From positions 124,001 to 188,000 of the forward strand of contig NZ_SCQN01000044.1 of NCBI RefSeq assembly GCF_004321985.1: 64,000 bases of DNA, in the 5' to 3' direction. Below the pieces are notes generated by a model. It ran no database searches and was not told the origin of the DNA. It saw nothing but the letters and a program-made list of their open reading frames with translations. Positions within the stretch are counted from its first letter, which is position 1, and every line of letters starts with the position of its first letter. Shown in pieces: positions 28,629 through 37,835 of this stretch. A program made the translations under genes and the position numbers. Origin of the DNA: Castellaniella sp. Its GTDB lineage: Bacteria; Pseudomonadota; Gammaproteobacteria; Burkholderiales; Burkholderiaceae_B.

Positions 28629-29851
28629 CAGGTCACCTCAAAGGTCTCGGTGCGGGCATAGCCGTCGGGTGCACCAAACGCTTTCATGCCGCCCTGAGCC
28701 TCGATGGCCTTGCGCACATAGCGTTCGTCCACCAGTTCGCGTGCGGCCCTTGCTGGGTCCAAGGTTTTCAGGAAGTCGTTCTGACCCAGCACATAGGTTG
28801 TCTTGAGGAGATCCACCAGCTTCTCCGTGTAGCTCGGATAGGGGTAGGGCTGGAAGTCGATGCGTTTCTCGTGCCATGCCGGGTGGCGAATGGCGCCCGT
28901 CCGTGCGTATTCCGCATCGCGTTCAGGTGATGGGACGAGCACGCGCGCCAGGGTGGAACGGTTGTGCGGCGTATAGGCTGCAGGATTGTCGCGGGCCAGG
29001 ATGTTGACCGTTTCCTCGCGGTGACCACGCACCCAGGACTGGGCCTGGACGATGGCGTTGACGACCTTCTGTGTCCATTCGGGGCGCTTCTGCAAATCGC
29101 TTTCGTGCATGGTGACCACGCAGCAGGCATGGTTGCGCCAGACGTCTCCCGTGAAACGCCAGACCTTGCCGACGCCCAGTTCTTCGGCCTTGGCGTTGAA
29201 GGGCTCAGCAACGATATAGCCCGAAATCTGTTTGGTGCCGAGTGCGGGGAGCATGTCGCCCGGGGACATCACGACCAGTCTCACCTGCTTCTTGGTCGGT
29301 ACACCCTCGCTGATGAACTCCAGGCCAGATTCCCGCAGCAGCGCTTGCAAGACGATGTTGTGGACTGAATACCAGAACGGAATGGCGACCGTGGTCCCAC
29401 CCAGATCCGCGACATTCTTCAGATCCGGGAGAACGGTCAGGCAGGATCCTTCCGTATGATTCCAGGCCACGACTTTCGCGGGCGAATGACTGCCGAATCG
29501 CGACCAGATCGTCATGGGCATAAGCAGGTGCACCACGTTCACCTGTCCGGCCAGGAAGGCTTCCACGATCTGCGACCAGCTACGGAACCGGCGCGGTTTC
29601 TCGACCTGCAGCCCTTGTTGCGTGAACAAGCCGTTGTGGTGGGCGACGAGCAGAGGCGTTGCGTCCGTGATGGGCAGGTAGCCGATCCGCACGGGTGCGT
29701 CGGGCTCCGCCGCCCGCGCCACCCGCCCCATTTGCAGGAACGGCAGTGCGCCGGTTGCCGTGAACAGTGCGGACAGTTTGAGGAATTCACGGCGACGGGC
29801 GAGCGTGCTGTCGTCGGTGGAGCAGCAGGAATCCAGAAGTTTGAGTGTCAT
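28628..29851 (-). CDS. NrtA/CmpA-like ABC substrate-binding protein with Tat signal
   Basis: A 407-residue periplasmic binding protein (type II fold) of the nitrate/bicarbonate/sulfonate class. The N terminus has a twin-arginine motif (ARRREFLKLSALF, about residues 20-32) before a hydrophobic stretch ending ARAAE, so export by Tat is likely. IGYLPITDATPLLVAHHNGLF and LLMPMTIW match the NrtA/CmpA branch. The start at 29849-29851 is preferred over a longer open frame because it overlaps the ATPase gene by four bases. Ligand unknown; a sulfur- or nitrogen-containing organic molecule is inferred from the neighbours. Confidence 0.85.
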   Translation of the reverse strand: MTLKLLDSCCSTDDSTLARRREFLKLSALFTATGALPFLQMGRVARAAEPDAPVRIGYLPITDATPLLVAHHNGLFTQQGLQVEKPRRFRSWSQIVEAFLAGQVNVVHLLMPMTIWSRFGSHSPAKVVAWNHTEGSCLTVLPDLKNVADLGGTTVAIPFWYSVHNIVLQALLRESGLEFISEGVPTKKQVRLVVMSPGDMLPALGTKQISGYIVAEPFNAKAEELGVGKVWRFTGDVWRNHACCVVTMHESDLQKRPEWTQKVVNAIVQAQSWVRGHREETVNILARDNPAAYTPHNRSTLARVLVPSPERDAEYARTGAIRHPAWHEKRIDFQPYPYPSYTEKLVDLLKTTYVLGQNDFLKTLDPARAARELVDERYVRKAIEAQGGMKAFGAPDGYARTETFEVT

Positions 29852-30678
29852 GATACGAGTCTGGGAGTGCGTGCGGCCCGGAGGGCCTGGAGAATGTCGA
29901 CGCGCAGCGTGGTCAGGTGAGGATCGGTTTCGTCGCGAGGGTGGGGGCAGTCCGGCCGCCATTGGCCAATCAGGTGTCCTGGCTGGCCGCCGATCAACAG
30001 AATGCGATCGGCGAGAATGAGTGCCTCGTCGATGTCGTGGGTCACCAGGATGGCCGACGTATGGTGGCGCATGGTGATCTGCAGGAGCAGCGTCTGCATT
30101 TCCCCGCGTGTGATTTCATCCAGAGCGCTGAACGGCTCGTCCAACAGCAGGATTTCGGGCGCGCGGGCCAAGCTGCGGGCCAGTGACGTGCGTTGTGCCA
30201 TTCCGCCCGACAGTTCATCGGGGTAGCGGGTGCGTGCCGCGAGCAGCCCGACCTCGGCGATGGCGCGCTGGATTCTCTCGCCCCGCTGCGTCTGGTCCAA
30301 GTGTGGCTGATGGCGAAAGTCCAGCCCGAAACCCACGTTTTCCTCGAGTGTGAGCCATGGAAGCAGGCAGGGGTCCTGGAACACGAATCCCAGCTTGGGG
30401 TCAGGCCCGGTCAGCCGCTCTCCCCGGATGCGGACTTCGCCGGCTTGCACGGGCTGCAGTCCTGCAAGAGTGCGCAGCAGCGATGATTTGCCGGCCCCGC
30501 TGGGCCCCAGGACCGCCACGATCTCTCCCGCTTGCAGTTCGAATGAGAAGTCCCGCAGGACGCAGGTGGCCTGAGATTGCCCGGCCCGCGCATAGCCCAG
30601 TGCCAGGCCCTGCGCACTGAGGACGCCGGGTGTGGGGCTACTGTCCGTGTGGGCGAGCGTCGAAGGGAGCGCCGCCAT
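29848..30678 (-). CDS. ABC transporter ATPase, NitT/TauT type
   Basis: A 276-residue ATPase with Walker A GPSGAGKSSLL near residue 58, Q-loop FQDPCLLPW, signature ELSGGMAQRTSLARSL, Walker B ILLLDEPFSALDEITR and switch VTHDIDEAL. The pattern is that of SsuB/TauB. It sits between the flavoprotein gene (3-base gap) and the binding-protein gene (4-base overlap). Confidence 0.9.
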   Translation of the reverse strand: MAALPSTLAHTDSSPTPGVLSAQGLALGYARAGQSQATCVLRDFSFELQAGEIVAVLGPSGAGKSSLLRTLAGLQPVQAGEVRIRGERLTGPDPKLGFVFQDPCLLPWLTLEENVGFGLDFRHQPHLDQTQRGERIQRAIAEVGLLAARTRYPDELSGGMAQRTSLARSLARAPEILLLDEPFSALDEITRGEMQTLLLQITMRHHTSAILVTHDIDEALILADRILLIGGQPGHLIGQWRPDCPHPRDETDPHLTTLRVDILQALRAARTPRLVS

Positions 30679-30681
30679 GGC

Positions 30682-31794
30682 TCAAGCTGCCTCTCGGGCG
30701 TGTTCCAGCCCGTCGATTTCTTTGCGCAGGTGCTTCAGAGCTGGCGTCACAATGGCGACGAACAGGGCCTCGCGCAGGCGGCGCTGCGACGGATTGCTCA
30801 GCAGGTAGCCAGCTGCGCCCGTGTGCAGCGCTGCTGATTGAGTGGCGCGCAAGGCGAGTTCCGACGAACGGGCACGAACGCGCAGCACATCCAGCGGTAG
30901 GGCGGACTGCCCCTGGTTCGCCAGACGGGTGGTCTCTGCATGCAGGGCATCCAGGTCCCGTGCCAGGGTGTCGGACTGATCGTCCAGATAGCAGTTGACG
31001 TGCGCGAGGCGTACATTGCTGGCCGTGATGGCGTCCACGCTGGCCTGAATCAGGCCCAGGCCCATGCCGGCCTGGGTCAGCAGGAAACCGCTCTTGATCC
31101 GCTTCATGTAGGCATCGAATTCGTCTGCGTCGGCCAGGACGTCATCGGCAGGGATGCGAGCGTTCTTCAGGCGGACATTCAGCGTGCCCGTGCCTTCCAT
31201 CCCCGAGAAGGCGGGGCAGGCGCGCAGCGTCAGTGCGGGCGCGTGTGGCGGTACGACGAACATGACGTAGCCGCCTTCGTCCAGTTCGGCAGCCGCGATG
31301 AGCAGATGATCTTCGCCCAGATTGGAAACCCAGGGCAGGGCCCCGTTGACCACGAAGTCGGTGCCATCGCGGTGCCCGCGCAAATTGATGCGCTCGATTC
31401 CCGCCAGATGCTTCACCGCATTCGACATGCCTGTGCCGGCAAGCAGGGTGCCTGCCGCGAGTGGTTTCAAGTAGCGTTCGCGAGCTGCAGGGTTGTGCGT
31501 CTGGTGCAGATACCAGGTGCAGATGGCCTGGCACCAGACCAGAAAGGCTGTGGATCCGCAGGTACGGGCCACCTGCGCCACGAGATCGACCTGGGCAGCC
31601 AGGTTCAGGTTCAGTCCGCCTTCAGCCGATGGCAGTGCAGCGGCAAACCCGCCCAGTTGGCCTAGGGTACGCAGGAAATCTGCGGGATAGAGGCCGTGGT
31701 CGATGGCCTGCGTCTGGGGAGCGAGGCGTGTCTGGATCAGCTCGTCCACCGTTTGCAGCAGGCCATGGGGCAACGCAGAGCGCGTCATGATCAT
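30682..31794 (-). CDS. Acyl-CoA-dehydrogenase-like flavoprotein
   Basis: A 370-residue protein of the acyl-CoA dehydrogenase superfamily: N-terminal helices (about 1-110), a beta domain with GMSNAVKHLAGIERINL and a strand region FVVNGALPWVSN, then a C-terminal helical domain. Members found beside sulfonate-type ABC importers (SfnB/SfnC, DszC-like) are often FMNH2-dependent monooxygenases or desulfurisation enzymes rather than beta-oxidation enzymes. I cannot identify the catalytic base, so activity is open. Two ATG codons (31794 and 31788) are possible. Confidence 0.72.
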   Translation of the reverse strand: MIMTRSALPHGLLQTVDELIQTRLAPQTQAIDHGLYPADFLRTLGQLGGFAAALPSAEGGLNLNLAAQVDLVAQVARTCGSTAFLVWCQAICTWYLHQTHNPAARERYLKPLAAGTLLAGTGMSNAVKHLAGIERINLRGHRDGTDFVVNGALPWVSNLGEDHLLIAAAELDEGGYVMFVVPPHAPALTLRACPAFSGMEGTGTLNVRLKNARIPADDVLADADEFDAYMKRIKSGFLLTQAGMGLGLIQASVDAITASNVRLAHVNCYLDDQSDTLARDLDALHAETTRLANQGQSALPLDVLRVRARSSELALRATQSAALHTGAAGYLLSNPSQRRLREALFVAIVTPALKHLRKEIDGLEHAREAA

Positions 31795-31802
31795 GCGTCC
31801 TG

Positions 31803-32372
31803 TCAGGCCGCGTAGGCGGCCAATTGCTGGTTGGCGTAAGGCTGCAGTTCTGCGTTGATCGGGGTGTGCGCCAGATTGTTGGAGTAGTTGCACAGGGATG
31901 CCAGGCTCACGCCCAGCACGACTTCCAGTACTTGCCCGTCGGTATAGCCAGCAGCCCGGAAGGCCTGGAGTGCCAAGTCGGAAACTTGGCCCTTGTGCTC
32001 AAGAACTTGCAAGGTGAACTGGGCCAATGCATTGAGCTTGGGGTCAGACAGGGCGTGTGTGCCGCGCAGCGCATCCACCAGCTCCTGGGGAAGCTGAAGC
32101 TTCTTGGTAGCGAGCTTGGTGTGGCCGGCGACGCAGAAGCCGCAGCCGTTGTAGGTTGCCGCCGTGATCTGGATCACCTCGCGCTCGGTCGCCGTCAGGC
32201 TGTTGCGGGCGTTGATCGCGCTGACAGTCTGGTAGGTTTCCAGGGCAGTCGGCGCGTTGGCCAGGACACCCAGCAGGTTGGGCAGAAAGCCATTGGCCTG
32301 GGCGGCAGTACGCAGGCGGTCCTGGGCGGCGGCGGGGGCGGAATCAATCGTTTGGATGGGAAGGCGGCTCAT
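31803..32372 (-). CDS. AhpD-like / carboxymuconolactone-decarboxylase family protein
   Basis: A 189-residue helical protein of the peroxidase-related AhpD-like group. The redox motif CGFCVAGH (Cys-x-x-Cys and His, about residues 77-84) is intact, so a thiol peroxidase/disulfide role is possible. First gene of the operon, eight bases before the flavoprotein gene. About 240 bases of noncoding DNA lie upstream, with an AT-rich part (32440-32470) that probably carries the promoter. Confidence 0.8.
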   Translation of the reverse strand: MSRLPIQTIDSAPAAAQDRLRTAAQANGFLPNLLGVLANAPTALETYQTVSAINARNSLTATEREVIQITAATYNGCGFCVAGHTKLATKKLQLPQELVDALRGTHALSDPKLNALAQFTLQVLEHKGQVSDLALQAFRAAGYTDGQVLEVVLGVSLASLCNYSNNLAHTPINAELQPYANQQLAAYAA

Positions 32373-32612
32373 GGTGTTCAGATCTTCTGTGAAATAGCTA
32401 AGACCTGATCATTCTAAGGAGCCATTCATGTGACCCAAACGAATATAAGCTCATTAAATTATTCGGAGCAGTCCTAATGACTCGCGTTCATCAGTCCATG
32501 CCGGATTCTCTTAATGACCGCTGCGTATGAACATATTCCGTCGATGCTCCGAACCGGCTCCAATGCGGTCCTGATGGTGGGCGACGGTGCGCGGCCCGTG
32601 CGGCCCGTCCGG

Positions 32613-34529
32613 TCAGATCTCCAGAGCTTCGATTTCAGCCTGGGTCCGCAGCCAGTCGTCTTCGCTGGCCTCTAGCGCCTTGGTGAGTTCGCCGTGCTCG
32701 GCGAGCAGTCTGGGGCGCTGATCGCGCCATGCGTCGGTGTAGAAATCCGGTTGTGTCATCAGTGCGTTCAGTTCTGCCAGGCGGCTCTGCGCGCGCGCCA
32801 TGGCATCTTCAGTCTTCTTCAGGCGGGCTTCCAGCGGCTTACGCTGTGCCGCCAGACGCTGGCGCGCCTGCGCCTGCTCCCGCCGTTCGGTCTTGCGGTC
32901 CTTTTCGGCAGGTGCGGCCAAGCGGTTGGTCTGGGACCGGGCCGCAGCGTGCTGCTGCAGCCATTCCCGGTAATCTTCCAGATCTCCTTCGAAGGGCTGC
33001 ACACGGCCATCTGCCACGATCCAGAAATCGTCCACCGTTGTGCGCAGCAGGTGTCGGTCGTGAGAAACCAGCAGGACGCTCCCAGGGAACTCCGCCAGTG
33101 CGCGGGCTAGTGCCTCTCGGGTGTCCACGTCCAGGTGGTTGCTGGGTTCGTCCAGCAGCAGCAGATTGGGCTTGCGCCAGACGATGAGGGCCAGTGCCAG
33201 GCGTGCCTTCTCGCCGCCGGAAAAGGGAGCCACCGGCTGATTCACCATGTCGCCCCCGAAGCCGAATCCGCCCAGCATGTCGCGCAGATCCTGTTCGCGC
33301 GCATCGGGTGCAATACGCGTGAAATGCTGCAGAGGGCTGAGTTCAGCATCGAGCAGGTCGAGCTGCTGCTGCGCAAAGTAGCCGATCTCCAGCCCACGCG
33401 CTGGGTGGTAGTGGCCTGCCAGGGGCTGCAGTTCCTGTGCCAGCGTCTTGACCAGCGTGCTTTTGCCAGCGCCATTCACCCCGAGGATGCCGGTGCGGCC
33501 GCCGCCGCGTACTGTCAGTGTCACTCCCTCCAGCACGGTACGCGCCGGCGTGTCGTTGCCGGCGGGGTACCCCATCGAGGCCTCTTCGAGTCTCAACAAG
33601 ATGTCCGGCGTGTGGTCAGGATCGGGCAGGCGGATGTCGATGCCAGACTCCACGGCCAACGGCGTGAGGACCTGCATGCGGGCCAGCGCCTTGACCCGGC
33701 TCTGAGCCTGCTTGGCCTTGGTGGCCTTTGCCTTGAAGCGGTCGATGAATGACTGCAGATGTGCGGCTTCGCGGGTCTGGCGCTGCTGCGCCAGACGGCT
33801 CTGGCGCAGGCGCTCCGCGCGCTGCTCCAGGAAGGCCTGATAGTCGCCCTTGTAGCGCACCAGCTTGCCCTGCTCGAAATGCAGGATGGCGCGTGCCACC
33901 GCATCCAGAAATTCGGTGTCGTGAGAGATCAGCAGAATCGTGCCCGGGTATCCCGCCAGCCACCGTTCCAGCCAGAGCATGGCGTCCAGGTCCAGGTGGT
34001 TGGTCGGTTCGTCCAGCAGCAGCAGATCGGATGGGGCCATGAGTGCGCGCGCCAGCGCAATACGCATCTGCCAGCCGCCCGAAAAGCTCGCCACTGGCCG
34101 GGTCCATTCGTCGGGTGCGAAACCCAGACCTGCCAGAAGCTGATCGGCGCGCGATGGAGCGCTCCAGGCCTGGGCCTCGACCAGCGCGGCCTCAGACTCG
34201 GCGATGGCTTGGCCTTGGTCGGGCCCCAGTGTGGCACGGTGCGCTTGCAGCGCACGCAGGTGGCGGTCACCGTCGATGACGAATTCCCGCGCCGGCCGGT
34301 CTGTATCGTGCACGATCTGTTCGACAGCTGCCATGCGCCAGGCGGCTGGCATGTCCAGCGTGCCTGCGTCCTGGTCGATCTGGTGTTGAAGCAGGGCGAA
34401 AAGGGAAGACTTTCCAGCGCCGTTGCGCCCGACGATGCCGACTCGTTCGCCGGCGTGGATAGTGAATTCCGCACCGTCCAGCAGAACCTTGATGCCGCGC
34501 CTGAGCGTGAGTCCAGAGGCGCGAATCAT
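32613..34529 (-). CDS. ABC-F family ATPase (YheS/Uup-like ribosome-associated factor)
   Basis: A 638-residue soluble protein with two ABC domains and no membrane part. First domain: GRNGAGKSSLFALL, FSGGWQMRIALARAL, LLLLDEPTNHLDLD. Linker with basic helices (FKAKATKAKQAQSRVKAL). Second domain: GVNGAGKSTLVKTL, FSGGEKARLALAL, LLLLDEPSNHLDVD. The C-terminal 100 residues form a coiled coil. This is the ABC-F layout, whose members act on the ribosome; YheS is the closest pattern, Uup possible. Its ATG overlaps the prmB stop by four bases. Confidence 0.88.
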   Translation of the reverse strand: MIRASGLTLRRGIKVLLDGAEFTIHAGERVGIVGRNGAGKSSLFALLQHQIDQDAGTLDMPAAWRMAAVEQIVHDTDRPAREFVIDGDRHLRALQAHRATLGPDQGQAIAESEAALVEAQAWSAPSRADQLLAGLGFAPDEWTRPVASFSGGWQMRIALARALMAPSDLLLLDEPTNHLDLDAMLWLERWLAGYPGTILLISHDTEFLDAVARAILHFEQGKLVRYKGDYQAFLEQRAERLRQSRLAQQRQTREAAHLQSFIDRFKAKATKAKQAQSRVKALARMQVLTPLAVESGIDIRLPDPDHTPDILLRLEEASMGYPAGNDTPARTVLEGVTLTVRGGGRTGILGVNGAGKSTLVKTLAQELQPLAGHYHPARGLEIGYFAQQQLDLLDAELSPLQHFTRIAPDAREQDLRDMLGGFGFGGDMVNQPVAPFSGGEKARLALALIVWRKPNLLLLDEPSNHLDVDTREALARALAEFPGSVLLVSHDRHLLRTTVDDFWIVADGRVQPFEGDLEDYREWLQQHAAARSQTNRLAAPAEKDRKTERREQAQARQRLAAQRKPLEARLKKTEDAMARAQSRLAELNALMTQPDFYTDAWRDQRPRLLAEHGELTKALEASEDDWLRTQAEIEALEI

Positions 34530-35422
34530 TCCGTGAGTTGCGCGCGGCGCAGCAGCAGGATCTGGTCAGAGGCCGAATCCGTGCTCAACCAGGTCGGTTC
34601 GAGTTCGGGGAATGCCTGCTCGAAGTGTTCCTGTTCGTTGCCGACTTCCAGAATCAGCAGCCCCTTTGGGGCCATCAATTTTGGCACCTGGGCAAGGATC
34701 TTGCGCACCAGGTCCATGCCGTCCGATCCGCCCGCCAGCGCCAGGCCCGGTTCGTGCCGATACTCGGCCGGCAGCTCGGCCATGGAGCGGGCGTTGACAT
34801 AAGGTGGATTGCACACGATCAGATCGTAACTGCGGTCGTTCGGGATACGGGTCGTCAGGTCGCTGCGCAGGGGTGTCACGCGTTCCTGCAGGCTGTGCAG
34901 CTCGATATTGGTCTGAGCAACTGCTAGAGCATCGGCCGAGACATCCGTGGCATCCACAGTCGCCTGGGGAAAAGCCTTGGCCGCCAGAATGGCCAGGCAG
35001 CCTGATCCGGTACACAGATCCAGCACTTGGTGGACGGCCAGCGGATCGGCGATCCATGGGGCGAGGTTTTCGGCCAACAGCTCGGCAATGGGTGAGCGCG
35101 GCACGATGACGCGCTCGTCCACCAGGAACCGCTCGCCCTGGAGCCAGGCCTCGCCCGTCAGGTAGGCTGCAGGCTTGCGGCTGCTGACACGTTCGTGGAT
35201 CAGGTCCACGCAACGCTGTCGTTCGCGCTCCAGGAGTCGTGCGTCCAGAAAAGGTTCCAGCGTATCCAGCGGCAGGTGAAGGCTGTGCAACAGCAGGTAT
35301 GCTGCCTCGTCCCAGGCGTTGTCGGTGCCGTGTCCAAACACCAGGCCTGCCGCCTGAAAGCGTGAGATCGCCCAGCGCAGCAGGTCGCGCAGGGTCAGAA
35401 GTTCGTTATATGGGGAGGCCAT
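34526..35422 (-). CDS. prmB: PrmB, ribosomal protein L3 N5-glutamine methyltransferase
   Basis: A 298-residue HemK-family methyltransferase. SAM-binding VLDLCTGSGCLAILAA near residues 129-144 and the catalytic NPPYVNARSMAELPAEY near 205-221. The ARSMAELPAEYRHEP stretch and the N-terminal DLLRWAISRFQAAGLVFGHG distinguish PrmB (ribosomal protein L3) from PrmC (release factors). Operon with the ABC-F gene, both acting on the ribosome. Confidence 0.92.
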   Translation of the reverse strand: MASPYNELLTLRDLLRWAISRFQAAGLVFGHGTDNAWDEAAYLLLHSLHLPLDTLEPFLDARLLERERQRCVDLIHERVSSRKPAAYLTGEAWLQGERFLVDERVIVPRSPIAELLAENLAPWIADPLAVHQVLDLCTGSGCLAILAAKAFPQATVDATDVSADALAVAQTNIELHSLQERVTPLRSDLTTRIPNDRSYDLIVCNPPYVNARSMAELPAEYRHEPGLALAGGSDGMDLVRKILAQVPKLMAPKGLLILEVGNEQEHFEQAFPELEPTWLSTDSASDQILLLRRAQLTE

Positions 35423-35430
35423 GGCAGTCG

Positions 35431-35476
35431 CAATAAAAGAGGCAGGACCGGTGCGGCCCGCACCCGTGATCCTGCC
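35431..35476 (-). promoter_or_regulatory. Terminator-like hairpin in the prmB leader
   Basis: On the reverse strand a composite stem, outer GGCAGGA/TCCTGCC (35441-35447 with 35470-35476) and inner GGTGC/GCACC (35450-35454 with 35460-35464), is followed by TCTTTTATT (35432-35440). It ends about 10 bases before the prmB ATG. A TAAAAT (35489-35494, reverse strand) just upstream could be the -10, putting the hairpin inside the leader. Confidence 0.5.
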
Positions 35477-35697
35477 GTTGATGGCTGAATTTTACCTTCT
35501 CTGGCACACCCCTGCAGATCTTTTGCAGTCTGGCGAGTAGTACCATGGGCGTTGCTGCGGTCGTGGCAACACCGTGGTCGGACGCATGTTGATGGTAAAA
35601 TCGCGGGTTCCCGTGATTTCAGACGCGAAGGTCGATTGCCTGCCGCATGTGCCGGCTTGGTTCGCTGGCCGGTGGCGGCGAGTCTTTCTGGCATCAC

Positions 35698-35780
35698 GCC
35701 CGGATGGTGGAATTGGTAGACACGCTGGTCTTAGAAGCCAGTGCGCAAGCGTGGGGGTTCAAGTCCCCCTCCGGGCACCA
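35698..35780 (+). tRNA. tRNA-Leu (anticodon UAG), CCA encoded
   Basis: Acceptor stem GCCCGGA (35698-35704) pairs with TCCGGGC (35770-35776), followed by A and an encoded CCA. Anticodon arm CTGGT-CTTAGAA-GCCAG has TAG in the middle of the 7-base loop, reading CUA leucine codons. The variable arm and the T arm (GGGGGTTCAAGTCCCCC) are in place. It lies just upstream of tig, a placement seen in related genomes. A TAAAAT at 35596-35601 may be its -10. Confidence 0.95.
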
Positions 35781-35810
35781 TCCGCATCGGCGGGTTCACC
35801 CAGATTCCGG

Positions 35811-35816
35811 TAAAAT
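35811..35816 (+). promoter_or_regulatory. Possible -10 element for tig
   Basis: GGTAAAAT immediately after the tRNA, 40 bases before the tig ATG. The same GGTAAAAT is found ahead of the tRNA (35594-35601) and on the reverse strand ahead of prmB. The -35 is weak. Confidence 0.3.
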
Positions 35817-35855
35817 GCCTCGTTTACCGTCTCTCATTTATCCAATAGGTTCCGC

Positions 35856-37166
35856 ATGCAACCCGTGGTTGAAAAGTTGTCCGGCCTGGAGCGCCGCGTC
35901 GATCTGACCGTCTCGGTCGCCGATATCGAAAAGGAAGTTCAGACGCAGCTCAAGCGCGTCGCCAGGACCGCGAAGATCCATGGTTTTCGCCCCGGCAAGG
36001 CTCCGCTGTCGGTGATCGAGCGCAGCCACGGGCCTTCGGTGCGTTATGACGTCATCAACGGCCAGATCGGCAAGACTCTGGACAAGGTCATCGCGGATGC
36101 CAATCTGCGGGTGGCCGGTACCCCGAATCTGGAACCCAAGACCGAGGACACGGACGAAGGCGTTCTGGCCTTCTCGGCGACTTTCGAGGTCTATCCCGAA
36201 ATTGCGCTCCCCGATCTGGCGGGCCTCAAGGTCACGCGCAGCACGGTGTCCGTGGGCGACGCCGAAGTCCAGAAGACCGTGGACGTGCTGCGCCACCAGC
36301 GCACTATTTTCAAGCCCGCTGCCGACCGCTCGGCGCAAGCAGGGGACCGCGTGAAGCTGGACTTCAAGGGCACGATCGACGGCGTGGCCTTCGAGGGCGG
36401 CTCGGCCGAGGATTTTTACTTCGTGCTGGGCCAGGGACGCATGCTGCCCGAATTCGAGACTGCGGCGACGGGACTCAAGGCTGGCGAATCCAAAACCTTT
36501 CCGCTGAAATTCCCCGATGATTACGGCAGCGCGGCTGTAGCCGGCAAGCAGGCTGAATTCGCGATCACACTGAAAGAAGTCTCTGCGCCCGAGCTTCCCG
36601 AGATGGATGCCGATTTCGCGAAGTCGCTGGGTCAGGCCGAAGGCAACGTGGAATTGCTGCTGGCTGATATCCGCGCCAATGTCGAGCGGGAAGCACAGGC
36701 GCGTGCCAAGAACCGCACCAAGGCCAGCGTCATGGACGCCCTGGCGGGTGCCTGCACGTTCGATCTGCCCAAGGCGCTGGTGGACAGCGAGATCGCCAGC
36801 CGTACCGCAGCAGCCCGCGAGGAGCTCAAGCAGCGCGGCCTGCCCAACGCCGACACCGTGCCCATTCCCGAGGACACGTTCCGGGCAGAATCCGAGCGCC
36901 GTGTGCGGCTCGGGCTGGTGGTGGGCGAACTGATCAAGTCTGCCGACCTCACGGCCAAGCCCGAACAGGTGCGGGCCCGCATCGAAGACTTCGCCAAGAG
37001 CTACGAGCAACCGGCTCAGGTCGTTACTTATTACTTGTCGGATCGTCAACGCCGTGCTGAGATAGAATCGCTGGTACTGGAAGACAACGTGGTTGATCAT
37101 ATTCTGGCGGCAGCTCAGGTGACTGATGAGTCCGTCGATTTCGATACCTTGATGGGAACACATTGA
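35856..37166 (+). CDS. tig: Trigger factor, ribosome-bound chaperone and prolyl isomerase
   Basis: A 436-residue chaperone. The ribosome-binding domain (about 1-115) has the signature [13 protein letters not shown] near residues 44-56. The FKBP-type PPIase domain (about 160-240) has [21 protein letters not shown] and [17 protein letters not shown]. The C-terminal substrate-cradle domain follows. Length is as in E. coli (432). It leads the tig-clpP-clpX-lon series and its stop shares one base with the clpP start. Confidence 0.96.
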   Translation: MQPVVEKLSGLERRVDLTVSVADIEKEVQTQLKRVARTAKIHGFRPGKAPLSVIERSHGPSVRYDVINGQIGKTLDKVIADANLRVAGTPNLEPKTEDTDEGVLAFSATFEVYPEIALPDLAGLKVTRSTVSVGDAEVQKTVDVLRHQRTIFKPAADRSAQAGDRVKLDFKGTIDGVAFEGGSAEDFYFVLGQGRMLPEFETAATGLKAGESKTFPLKFPDDYGSAAVAGKQAEFAITLKEVSAPELPEMDADFAKSLGQAEGNVELLLADIRANVEREAQARAKNRTKASVMDALAGACTFDLPKALVDSEIASRTAAAREELKQRGLPNADTVPIPEDTFRAESERRVRLGLVVGELIKSADLTAKPEQVRARIEDFAKSYEQPAQVVTYYLSDRQRRAEIESLVLEDNVVDHILAAAQVTDESVDFDTLMGTH

Positions 37167-37825
37167 TGCCCAGGTTCACCGATTTCTATGCCTCTCTGTA
37201 CGGTGGGAATTCGGTCGTCCCCACTGGTCTGGGCTATGTGCCCATCGTGGTCGAGCAGTCGGGTCGCGGCGAGCGCTCCTACGATATCTACTCGCGCCTG
37301 CTGCGCGAGCGGGTAATCTTCTTCGTCGGAGAGGTCAACGACCAGTCGGCGAATCTGGTTGTGGCTCAGCTGCTGTTCCTGGAATCAGAGAACCCCGACA
37401 AGGACATATCGCTATACATCAACTCGCCGGGCGGGTCCGTGTACGCGGGCATGGCAATCTATGACACGATGCAGTTCGTGAAGCCTGCTGTTTCGACGCT
37501 GTGCACGGGCATTGCGGCCAGCATGGGTGCATTCCTGCTGGCGGCTGGCGAAAAGGGCAAGCGCTACGCCTTGCCGAATTCGCGCATCATGATTCACCAG
37601 CCGTCGGGCGGCGCCCAGGGGCAGGCGTCCGACATTCAGATCCAGGCGAAGGAAATCCTTAGCCTGCGGGAGCGCATGAACGGCATTCTGGCCGAAAGAA
37701 CCGGCCAGGACGTCGAACGCATCGGTTTGGATACCGAGCGCGACAACTTCATGTCCGCCGCCGATGCTCAGGCCTACGGGCTCATCGACAAGGTATTGGT
37801 TTCGCGGACCGACGAGACCGAATGA
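37166..37825 (+). CDS. clpP: ClpP, proteolytic subunit of ClpXP/ClpAP
   Basis: A 219-residue serine protease forming the tetradecameric chamber used by ClpX (next gene) and ClpA (1 kb). Catalytic triad by alignment: Ser119 in [11 protein letters not shown], His144 in [10 protein letters not shown] and Asp193 in DTERDNF, with the E. coli spacings of 25 and 49 residues. About 18 residues of propeptide precede the conserved [25 protein letters not shown] 37166 is preferred over the TTG one codon earlier. Confidence 0.96.
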   Translation: MPRFTDFYASLYGGNSVVPTGLGYVPIVVEQSGRGERSYDIYSRLLRERVIFFVGEVNDQSANLVVAQLLFLESENPDKDISLYINSPGGSVYAGMAIYDTMQFVKPAVSTLCTGIAASMGAFLLAAGEKGKRYALPNSRIMIHQPSGGAQGQASDIQIQAKEILSLRERMNGILAERTGQDVERIGLDTERDNFMSAADAQAYGLIDKVLVSRTDETE

Positions 37826-37835
37826 GTGGGATGCC

